Below, piece by piece: positions 9,596 to 18,190 of a DNA stretch of 64,000 nucleotides (the first letter of the stretch is position 1; each line of letters starts with the position of its first letter). Origin of the DNA: Lepidonotus clava (Eukaryota; Annelida; Polychaeta; Phyllodocida; Polynoidae). The notes under the pieces are model-generated. The model was not told where the DNA came from. It saw nothing but the letters and a program-made list of their open reading frames with translations, and did no database searches. The DNA lies in NCBI GenBank assembly GCA_936440205.1, contig OW387149.1, forward strand, positions 27,233,151 to 27,297,150. Direction: 5' to 3'. The position numbers and the translations under genes were made by a program.

Positions 9596-10351
9596 ATGGA
9601 GGGAATTGAAAAAGAAGAAAACGATGACGATGACGACCAACCAGAGCCCACAGAAGTATTCGAAGAAGCTGATGCTGATGAACCAAAAAAGCTGCCTCCC
9701 ACATTGAGTTACATCGATTCATTAGCAAGGAAGCACTTTCCAGGAAAACGGTCTTACGCTCGTTTCTCAATGGAAAGCGGGCGAGCGGAAACCAACAAAG
9801 ATCTGATCAAACTCCTGAATAAAATAATGAAGAAAAATATACCAAAAGTCATCAAGAAAATGAAAGAAGAAAAGCGAAAAAATAAAGGAAATGGTCCAGA
9901 TGAAATTTTCTCTTATAACGAATTCACAATGAAAACACTTATTGCACTGCCTTCCAACACAATGCTCGTCATACCAGAAAACCTTTCTTATCAACTTGGT
10001 TTCGAAGGAAAAATATACATGGGTAGGCGCACACGAGCAAAACAAATAACAGATGTCAACTACAGAAACCATACAGTCTATGTCTACTCTGACATTATTC
10101 ACAACGGGGTAGTAGGAGATACTGAAGCGCCACTTCTTCGATGTATGGCTGTAAACAACTACTCTCAAAAAACAATGGACACAATAAACTTTCCCAATTT
10201 GATTTTCCATCCTCTACGAATAACACATTTCAAAGAGATCGGAGTGTACTTAAGAGACAGTGCAGGCGAACCTATACCATTTGAGCACGGGGAAGTGTCG
10301 GTAGTACTGACCTTTAGAACTCTCTCTCATCCCTATAGTACATTAGTATAA
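9596..10351 (+). CDS. Polinton structural protein, C-terminal-type part
   Basis: An acidic start (EENDDDDDQPEP), a basic middle, then LPSNTMLVIPENLSYQLGF, VYVYSDIIHNGVVGDTEAPLLR and GEPIPFEHGEVSVVLTFR. These segments belong to the conserved distal part of the Polinton structural protein noted at 8930, probably a penton-like or capsid-associated component. It begins 7 bp after the preceding stop and ends 18 bp before the next start. Confidence 0.75.
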   Translation: MEGIEKEENDDDDDQPEPTEVFEEADADEPKKLPPTLSYIDSLARKHFPGKRSYARFSMESGRAETNKDLIKLLNKIMKKNIPKVIKKMKEEKRKNKGNGPDEIFSYNEFTMKTLIALPSNTMLVIPENLSYQLGFEGKIYMGRRTRAKQITDVNYRNHTVYVYSDIIHNGVVGDTEAPLLRCMAVNNYSQKTMDTINFPNLIFHPLRITHFKEIGVYLRDSAGEPIPFEHGEVSVVLTFRTLSHPYSTLV

Positions 10352-10369
10352 GAAGGAAGACATTGGAAA

Positions 10370-10819
10370 ATGGTGAGTTACTATATGAACGTGCCACCCT
10401 TGTATTCATCACCAAGAGGTGAATATGGCCAATATTATAAGCGTTCACAATTTGGAAGTGGACAATTACCTGCTTTCGGTGGAGCTAAAAGACAACGTGG
10501 CCACGGAATATTCGGAAGTATAATGAGATCGGCTCTTCCGATGATAAAGAAGCTCGGTGCGTCAGCATTTAAAGCAGCCGTCCCCACCATCGTCAAAACA
10601 GGAAAAGGTGTTTTTGACGATGTCGTGGCTGGAAAAAACTTTAAGAAGAGCCTCGTAAAAAGGTCAAAGAGTGCAGGAAGTTCCTTAATGGACACAGCAT
10701 TCAGTGCAGCCAGAAGGTACTTAAACACTGACGACGATGGCCCTCCAGCCAAACGACGCCGAGCAACGCAAGGTGCAAGACGTGGTAACGGGAAGAAGAA
10801 GAGTGTAGGTAGACGTTAG
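10370..10819 (+). CDS. Polinton small basic virion-type protein
   Basis: A 149-aa protein with the typical motif LPAFGGAKRQRGHGIFGSIMRSALPMIKKLG followed by a Lys/Arg-rich tail (PPAKRRR...GKKKSVGRR). Proteins of this pattern precede the major capsid gene in many Polintons and recall adenovirus pVI or core proteins. Its likely role is capsid-DNA bridging or membrane disruption (inference from family position). It is separated from the capsid gene by 25 bp. Confidence 0.75.
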   Translation: MVSYYMNVPPLYSSPRGEYGQYYKRSQFGSGQLPAFGGAKRQRGHGIFGSIMRSALPMIKKLGASAFKAAVPTIVKTGKGVFDDVVAGKNFKKSLVKRSKSAGSSLMDTAFSAARRYLNTDDDGPPAKRRRATQGARRGNGKKKSVGRR

Positions 10820-10844
10820 TCTACCCTTTTCTAAAGGGTTCATC

Positions 10845-12155
10845 ATGAGTCTCATTCACCCCTGTGCGGCAACATGTGCCGTAGGTGAATTGGATTTACA
10901 CGCACTACCTATATCACAGAAAGATATTCTCCGAAGTCAATTCGTCAAGAAAACAACAAACAACGCTCTCACTGACACCACAACTTGTTTTGACTTCACC
11001 TTCGAACCGAGCAATCTTTACACAGACCTCAGCGAAGCTGAACTCTACCTAGAGTATGTAGTTCAAGCAAACGACGAAGCTGCCTTAACCGTGGCACACG
11101 ATGCAGCTCCAGTCAACAACTTAATTCATTCACTTTTCAGCAGCGTGCAGCTTCTCGTCAACGGGGAGAAGGTAACTTCGAACAATGAAGAGTACTCCTA
11201 CAAGTCCTATCTCATCGACCTCCTGACGACGGAGGAGGGGGCCAGAAAGTGTCGCCTCCAAGGTTGCCAGAACTGGTTCATGGACACCCCGGAAAAAATG
11301 GACACCAGAGGTGCAGCCAACGCAGGTTGGAACTCACGACGAACAGTCCATGTCGGAGGTGTTAAGTCTATGGTAGCAAGACCACACCTCGATTTGTTTA
11401 CTCAGTGTAAACTCCTACCCTCTCACTGCGAGATCAAACTCGTCTTCGAACGTCAGCCCGCCAGCTTCTACATGCAGATGGCCGCTAACGAGAGTTACAA
11501 AGTCGTCATCAAGAAGGCCGAAATGACCATGCGCCAAGTTCACGTCAGGGACGAGGTGGTGGAGGTACACAATAAAAGTGTACGCGACCCCAAGATGGGA
11601 CCATTCAACTACCCGATCACCAGGAGCAAGGTCACAAAGCACACCCTCACGCAAGGTTCATCGGAGTACACGTGGACCGTCCCCGACACAACGCAGATCC
11701 CCACGGGGGTGATTATTGGCTTCGTCAAAGAGTCGGCCAGCTCAGGGAGCAAGACGGAGAATCCGTTCAACTTCAAGCACTACGACGTAACAGAAGTAGC
11801 CTTGCAGTTCGACGATCAGAAGTTCCACGTGAAGACAGACTTTGTCAACGGAAACGTTAGCAGAGCCTACAGTCAACTTTTCAAGGAGACTGGACTATTA
11901 GCTTCGGGTCACGACTGCGGTATTCAGTTACATCATTTTAAGAACGGGTACACGTTGTTTGCTTTCGACCTGACCCCCGACCGAACTCCGGAGGACGCCC
12001 GCATCAACCTGCTGCGACAGGGAAAGCTGTCGGTGTCCCTGAAGTTTGCTGAAGCGCTGGGTCACGCGGTTTCAGTAATTATGCTGAGCACTTATGACAG
12101 CTTGATCCAGCTCACAGCCGACCGATTGCCGGTCACTGACTACGCCATGGTGTAG
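10845..12155 (+). CDS. Polinton major capsid protein
   Basis: A 436-aa protein of the double-jelly-roll major capsid type often annotated in animal genomes as F54H12.2-like. Recognisable blocks are LYTDLSEAELYLEYVV, PVNNLIHSLFSSVQLLVNGEKV, FAFDLTPDRT...INLLRQGKLSVSLKFAEAL and the closing TYDSLIQLTADR. The frame is open and of normal length. It is richer in GC than its neighbours. Confidence 0.9.
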   Translation: MSLIHPCAATCAVGELDLHALPISQKDILRSQFVKKTTNNALTDTTTCFDFTFEPSNLYTDLSEAELYLEYVVQANDEAALTVAHDAAPVNNLIHSLFSSVQLLVNGEKVTSNNEEYSYKSYLIDLLTTEEGARKCRLQGCQNWFMDTPEKMDTRGAANAGWNSRRTVHVGGVKSMVARPHLDLFTQCKLLPSHCEIKLVFERQPASFYMQMAANESYKVVIKKAEMTMRQVHVRDEVVEVHNKSVRDPKMGPFNYPITRSKVTKHTLTQGSSEYTWTVPDTTQIPTGVIIGFVKESASSGSKTENPFNFKHYDVTEVALQFDDQKFHVKTDFVNGNVSRAYSQLFKETGLLASGHDCGIQLHHFKNGYTLFAFDLTPDRTPEDARINLLRQGKLSVSLKFAEALGHAVSVIMLSTYDSLIQLTADRLPVTDYAMV

Positions 12156-12163
12156 AACTGAAG

Positions 12164-12664
12164 ATGGTTCTCAAAACCTCAGAATTGAACAAAATTCTAC
12201 GTAACCATCCCCACACAAATAGATATTTCCTTGGAACTTTTCCCTCTGATAGAATACCAAAAAAACCACAACCCTTCACTTGTTTCATTAGCAACACAGA
12301 TCCTCACAATAAACCAGGGGAACATTGGGTAGCATTTTGGGTATCACCACAAGGGAAAACTTTCTATTTTGACTCATTCGGGTTACCACCAATAGCTATA
12401 AAGCACATCTCGTTCTGCCAACGTTCGTCATACGGTATCTGGGAGTATAACCGACAACAACTACAAGCACTCACAAGCACCACCTGCGGAGCGCACTGTG
12501 TTCGTTTTCTCATAGAAACATGTCGCACTCTCAACCCCTACGTCGCACTGTCAGCGCTAGGTACCCCAGCCATGACAAACCTAACGGACAAGACAGTTCT
12601 TTCTTACATGAACTTAAACCGGTGGAAATGGAGAAGACGGAAACACCAGATGTTGAAACGCTAG
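12164..12664 (+). CDS. Polinton adenovirus-type cysteine protease
   Basis: A C5-type maturation protease (166 aa), expected to process capsid proteins. It has the His in GEHWVAFWV, the acidic residue in FYFDSFG, and the Gln/Cys region QALTSTTCGAHCVRFLI, in the family order. It starts 8 bp after the capsid stop and overlaps the next frame. Confidence 0.93.
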   Translation: MVLKTSELNKILRNHPHTNRYFLGTFPSDRIPKKPQPFTCFISNTDPHNKPGEHWVAFWVSPQGKTFYFDSFGLPPIAIKHISFCQRSSYGIWEYNRQQLQALTSTTCGAHCVRFLIETCRTLNPYVALSALGTPAMTNLTDKTVLSYMNLNRWKWRRRKHQMLKR

Positions 12665-12939
12665 AAATGTGGTTATCTACAGATACAGCGGAAAAAGGAG
12701 AGTCATCAGAAGAAGAAGATGTAATACTGGACATGCCTAAGAGACGTCCAATATCACTAGGTCGCATGCAACGTGATCTGGAGAACACCATTGACTGTGT
12801 GGAGGCCCTGTCGTCTAATGTTGACCGACTCCTCTTCGCCGTTACCAACTTGCAAAGTAAGCTGGAAGAACTCACAGAACGTTCAGCGCAATCTAGAGGC
12901 TGTGGTTTCTCATGCTCCAACAATTCCTTCGCCCTTTAA
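12628..12939 (+). CDS. Polinton acidic coiled-coil protein
   Basis: Starting at MEKTETPDVE, this 103-aa frame is acidic (GESSEEEDVILD), then has a heptad-like stretch (LENTIDCVEALSSNVDRLLFAVTNLQSKLEEL) near residues 50-85 and a Cys-rich end. An upstream Met at 12520 is possible but would lie deep in the protease gene. Function unknown; perhaps a trimeric or adaptor virion protein. Confidence 0.5.
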   Translation: MEKTETPDVETLEMWLSTDTAEKGESSEEEDVILDMPKRRPISLGRMQRDLENTIDCVEALSSNVDRLLFAVTNLQSKLEELTERSAQSRGCGFSCSNNSFAL

Positions 12940-13490
12940 GAAAATAACTGACCAAGGACAATGAATTATAGATAAAAAGCTGAAAAATGACTGCCCAAGG
13001 ACAATGAACTATAGCTAAAAAAACTGAAACATTTTCACTATATAGGAAATGTATGAAAAACCAAAAAAAGTATAAAATATATGAAAAAACATAAAATATT
13101 TAACAATTTTTTAAAAAATCTAAAAGAAACGCAATTTATATATGAATTATAATCCGCTTTTTACGATTTTTAATAAAAAATAACTAAAAAAAATGTTGTT
13201 TTGTTTTATTTATTATATGTAATGAATAATAAATGACATAAGCGTATACAAACTATATACAAAAAAAATGTAAAAATAACGAAAATAATAGAACATCCGG
13301 TAAAATTATCCGGTAAAATATACGTAGAAAGTATATATAAAAAAAATGAAAAAATAACGAAATAACACATACGTTCCTTAAACGTATTTTTAAAAGTAGG
13401 TCACGAAAGTAGGTCGTAATGACCTAATTATTCAAAGTCTCTATTAGTCTATGAACCTATTTATGCCCGATGCTCACTCGTACTGACCTA
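12940..13490. other. AT-rich right tail of the Polinton
   Basis: No gene. Two near-copies of GACCAAGGACAATGAA(T/C)TATAG...AAAAA (12951 and about 12992) are followed by A/T runs and repeated pieces (TATACA/GTATATAAAAAAAATG...AAAATAACGAAA at about 13250-13360). The sequence probably leads into the right terminal repeat. Confidence 0.5.
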
Positions 13491-13544
13491 GTGACCTAAT
13501 TAGTAGCATTGACTATGCGCGCCAGCGACTCCATTATACTACTC

Positions 13545-14000
13545 ACAGTCATGGGGCGGCCGCTTACTATTTGGGGCTTCCGGACCTGCCCAGCCTTCCG
13601 GTCCCGGGAAATTTTGGGCCGTCGTGCCATCTTCTGGTCATTCGGTCCCCCGTACTTTTGTTCTATATCCAACTCTAATTATATCTGAACTTTACTTAAA
13701 TTACTCCAGTTTGTCTAGTGATACATTTACTATTTAATCATCTTATCGTCTTAAACCCCTTCGAGGGCTATGCTATGGGAAGAAGATGCACGTGAACACA
13801 AGGAGTACCTAGATGGAACTGTTTATTACGGGCCTCACCGCCCCTTTTTATACCCTATTACTTGGCTCTGATTGGCCACTTCATATCATGTGACCATTCT
13901 GATGTCACATCTGGTTTACAATCTTTTCGGGTTTCGGGTTTCGGGTCTCACAAATACATCTCTTTGATTTGGTTTGTGTCTGACAATTTTTGGTTTGGGT
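13545..14000 (-). mobile_element. LTR-like repeat, copy A (fossil)
   Basis: On the minus strand it carries, in order, a CCAAT box (GGCCAATCAG), a TATA box (GTATAAAAAGG), GAGGCCCG and AATAAACAG, then CTCCTTGTGT, within about 130 bp. The same order occurs at 48.95-49.1 kb and 60.2-60.4 kb. A promoter followed closely by a poly(A) signal is typical of an LTR. No internal coding region is seen. It appears to be a solo or truncated copy, the oldest-looking of the three. Confidence 0.6.
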
Positions 14001-14238
14001 TTGACAATTTTCGTTTGGTCTCATGATTTTGGCTGGGTGTGAAAATTTTGCTGACCCCCGATCAGTATTTCATATAACAATTTTCCCTATGATCTATCTC
14101 TACACAAATCTATGTTAACAACCTAAATGCGGACAGTACCAAGGACTTAATACTGACAATCAAAATAATCTAAGTGGTTCAAAGGTTACAGGCTTATTAT
14201 TGGCTCATAGTTTCAATCTCCTGTGTTCCTTAGACTCG

Positions 14239-17200
14239 TTAATACTTAGGTCTAAAACAGATCTTGAAGTTGCCAGGCTTATTGACAAAGGTTCGGTGCT
14301 GTGTGTGTACAGAGGGTCTTCTTGCTGAGGGATCAAATTCAATGTCAAAGCGCTGAAGAATCCTTGTGAGGTACAAAAACATGTGCATCTTCATGAATGT
14401 CTCCCCCATACAGCCACGGGTTCCTGCAAGGAACGAAATACAAAACAATAAATCCATCCCATTGCAAAATTCTTTATGAAAGCAAGTAAAGCAGATATTC
14501 CACAAAGTGAAAGTGTGTTGGCGATGTGCTGCCGATATACTTTTGCTAGTGCCATTGTATAATTGGCAGCATAGCTGATAGAATTTACCAACATGCTAGT
14601 AAATTTTTCCTGCCAATTATATGCTGATTGGTAATATTGCATTTTTGGCAGTGGATATTGCAGTTTGGGTTGCTGAAATTGTGCCAGAATTGCACTAAAA
14701 GTGAATTACTATTGTGATGCGAAATATCAAGAACAAGAACTTGAGTATAATATGAAATACAGCCTTTAGTTCTTAGAACGTCAACAAATGAAAAATACCA
14801 TTCCTCTTAGGGAAAAATGCCAAAGGCCTGTATGGTGACTAATGATCTTCTTCTGTGCGTCATAGCATATTTCGTTCAACCAAAATAATGTCAGGTATAT
14901 ATCAATGACAATGGTTTTATTTTTAAAGATTTTAATGATAATAAGGTGTTGGTCCCTTAAAATACGTGCCATATTAAATATTCTTTTTTATGTCTTCATA
15001 TTTGCATGAAATACAAAATTACCAGTTAGTTGTATCTTAATTTTCCAGACTATATGTTTTTTTCTGGAACAGACTGTGAATATTGAAACATTGGTTGAGT
15101 CTAACTGCAATTATTGTAATTGATTTTTCTTGAAAGGTACTATGTTGGATCATTATTGGATGAAATGTGATATGCCTAAAATGAGAAAGTCAACCTACCA
15201 ATGCTGAATGTAAGGACCCTGCTTGCCAAAGCACCATTAAACTTTCCATTTCCATCAATGAACCGTGAGGGATTAAATTTAAATGGATCTTGGAAGATTT
15301 CAGGATCAAATTCAATGGCATAGAAGTTTGCCATGACAGTAGCTCCCTTGGGCAGTGTGTATCCATTAAACTCCACATTCTTGTGAAGCTTTCTCGCCAG
15401 AGATATTTGAAGACCATTGTTTAAACGAAATGCTTCTTGGATTACTGCTTGGGTATATGGCATTGCTTGGCGCTCAGCGAGAGTGGGTCTATTTTGCCCA
15501 CAGACAGACTCCAATTCAGCCCGAAGCTTCTTCTGGACTTCAGGGTAGTAGGCTGTGTAGAAGAGAAGCCACAGGTCCATCAGTGCAGCTGTTTCAATGG
15601 AGTCAGTCAAGAAGACAATGATTGTGTATGCAAGGGCTGTTGGGTTGATCTTGTTTACCCCTTTTTCTTTAAGGTAGGCATCCACAACATCTTCAGGCTC
15701 TCTCCTGGAGATGTCTCTTTTGTGTTCTTCTATTCTTCTCACTAGGTAGTCTATCAAGTCTTGGTTTCTGTCTTGAAACTGCTTGAGGCTCTTCCTGCAT
15801 AGCAGTTTGAACAACCAGGGACTCAAGGCATCATTGAATAGCTCTACTGCTCCTACATAATCGCTTAAACCTGCATACCAGTTTGATGTCAGTCGAGCGA
15901 GTTGGACTAAATTTTCATCTTCCCACGATGACGCTTCGCCTAGGACAATAGATGAAATTACTCCAGCTGAAAAGATCTTCAGAGCCTCACTAATGTCTAA
16001 GGGTGATTCCTTGGACATAAGTAGGAAATCCTGTAGATGGTCTATCTGCCTTTGGATTTTCCCCTCTGACTTGACATTACCAAACCCAAAGTTTCTCAGA
16101 GTTCCAACAGCAAACTTTCTATTCTTCTTCCAGGTCTCGTTATATGGTGCAGTGAAGATTTCTAAAAATCGAATGGACATCATAATTTTGACTATTAGAT
16201 AATGACCTTAAAAATGAATTAACACGGTTGTCAGCTGCTGTATAGCTCATTCTTCATCAGAAGTTCTTATTGGTATACAAATGACTGGTGTGTATATGGC
16301 TGAAATCCCTCATTATATTAAGCTTTGTATTTTTTGTTTCCATAGTACATTAGTTAAGGGGAGTACAGTGGTGATAGTGGAAGATACATCATGTATATTG
16401 CCTTCTATGTGATCAGGCAATAAAATCCAATGTATTTCACCCTCAGTAAAAAGGTGAAATATCATTATGAAAAAAAAAAATTACATAGGAGTGGAGAAAT
16501 GAATTTAGGAACACCCATGCAGGTATTTGAGAAGTGATATTCCCTAGGAAGCCCAAAAAGCTCTTGCCCAATGGATGTGGGTTCCCTGGGGCTTCACATT
16601 GAATATCACTTCTCAAATTCATGCAAGACGGGATTTCTTATAATAGTAAACCCTCTTACCATCATCATATTCAATGAATTGGAAGGCATTATACTCAGAG
16701 CGATGGGCAAACTCATCACCTCTCTTGACAAAAGCCTCATGAATTGTCTTCTCATTGTTGAGTATTACAAAGAGACTGCAAGAACACACAAGAAGTATGT
16801 AAAATTATTATTTGCATCATGCTTAGAAAATAGCATTTTTACTCAATATGCAGGGAAAATATTTTTCTGTCAGTATTTACATTTTCTTCTGTTATTGAAC
16901 ACTTATACAAATACATTTTAAAATGATGAACTGTTGCTTTTTCTAAAATGATGTACATAATTGCTAGTGCTTGTGCTTAGTCATGTTGATCTATTATTCA
17001 TTATAAATGATCCACTTAGTTTCACATGCTGTTGTATAAGATTTGTAAACATATATACCTACCTCCCAAATTTGTAGTAGGATACAACATCCCCATATTT
17101 TCGTCTCCATGCGAGCATCTTAACCCCAACCTCAGAAAAACATGAAGGGGCTCCTATCAATGGCAGGTTTAGTGGACCTGACATGAAAGTATAACATGAT

Positions 17201-18190
17201 GTCAATATCAATTCATGATTATGACAGTATGAAATGTACAGGCTGCAACAAGTCATGGTTTTCATTTTCATTTTAGGCATAATTCTTGTAGATGAATAGT
17301 TTGATATCACACTATTAACTTGTGTTTCAAAGGCAAGGTTAGTTATCCTAACTGGGGTCAGCATCATCAACTTCCCCATGGCCCTACTTGACAAGGGGAT
17401 CAAGTTGACTGTGGTGCAACTTCACCATGTGGCAGAGTCTACCTGTTACTGTGGGAATAGTGTAGTTCATTCTATATTAATTCAGTCCATTTGTTTTAGA
17501 CTGTTTGTTTTACAAACAGAAACAGAAAAAACGTAGCATTTCTTTATAAGCATACATGATTAGTTGCTGCTATTTTTCCCATCTACAATATCACTGTACT
17601 GAACACATAATATCGTTTTAGATATCAGAATATGTGATGAAGACAATTTTTCTTATTGTTCATAGGATGGACAAAGATTAGTGTCTAAGGGACATGTCAA
17701 GGCTTAAGCGTTCAAACCTTTGCTATTTCACAACCAAAAACAGGGTGCGCTTGGGGCATAACAACCATGATTGGGGATTTTCTTTTTCTAACGAAGTCCC
17801 AATGAAGTAGCTAGGGCCTCTATCATTCAATAGAATACGGTGAATTTGAATACACATTTATGTCTAACGATAAAAGTGAAAAAGGGGATAGGGTTAGTTA
17901 TATAATATCCCCTTCGAAACTACTAGGTATGGCTGGAGGATCATTCAATCACGTGAAGTCATAAATAAATAAAATAAATTTTAAAAAAATGCTAATTGCT
18001 TACCAGGTGGTAGGCTCCAGGGGGACCTCAGGTTGCTCCAGATGAGAGCTGTACCGGTAGCGATGCCAAGTGTCGCCCAGGGGTGCCCTTTCATCAGGTC
18101 AAGGACATGGTGCCCCTTCTCCTCCAGGGCTGTCCAGGCTGGGGACAGGTCACTCACCAGATCCCTGAGGCCTAAGAACAACTTTTCCAT
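14239..18190 (-). CDS. Cytochrome P450, CYP2-clan-like
   Basis: A haem monooxygenase predicted to sit on the ER membrane. Exons (minus): 18190-18004, 17177-17063, 16775-16660, 16161-15199 and 14423-14239. All junctions are GT-AG and keep phase, giving 521 aa, a normal length. Visible features are a hydrophobic anchor at residues 38-53 (later than usual), the Pro-rich hinge PWSLPPGPLNLP, the C-helix WKKNR (150-154), ExxR as EAFR (382-385), FNPSRF, and the haem motif FSIGTRGCMG with Cys465, split across the last intron. The oxygen-binding I-helix is unusual: TDSIET where AGxDT is expected. Exon 4 alone encodes 320 residues. The start Met (MEKLFL) was chosen for its position just before the anchor; a Met 51 codons upstream is in frame. 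The substrate cannot be read. Confidence 0.9.
14424..15198 (-). other. Last intron of the P450 gene
   Basis: No gene. It contains partly self-complementary AT-rich sequence near 14540-14640 (GCCAATTATA/TATAATTGGC arms), probably an old MITE. Confidence 0.5.
16518..16625. repeat. Imperfect 37-bp hairpin in a P450 intron
   Basis: Arms 16518-16554 and 16588-16625 share ATTTGAGAAGTGATATTC in inverted orientation with scattered mismatches, around a loop of about 33 bases. The size resembles a pre-miRNA or a tiny MITE; the sequence does not decide between them. Confidence 0.65.
17178..18003 (-). other. First intron of the P450 gene
   Basis: 826 bp between GTAAG and CAG. I see no gene, long repeat or clear element. 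Confidence 0.6.

Larger units (their letters stand above)
1..13400. mobile_element. Polinton (Maverick) element, left end outside the window
   Basis: All the diagnostic Polinton genes are present: protein-primed B-family polymerase (minus), packaging ATPase, retroviral-type integrase with chromodomain, major capsid protein, other structural proteins and an adenovirus-type cysteine protease (plus). The polymerase runs out of the window at the left, so the left terminal repeat is not visible. The right boundary is a guess: the AT-rich tail after the last gene ends near 13.4 kb and no second terminal repeat is available for comparison. Nearly all frames are open and long, so the copy looks young. 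The only clear disruption is a MITE inserted in the polymerase gene. Confidence 0.93.
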
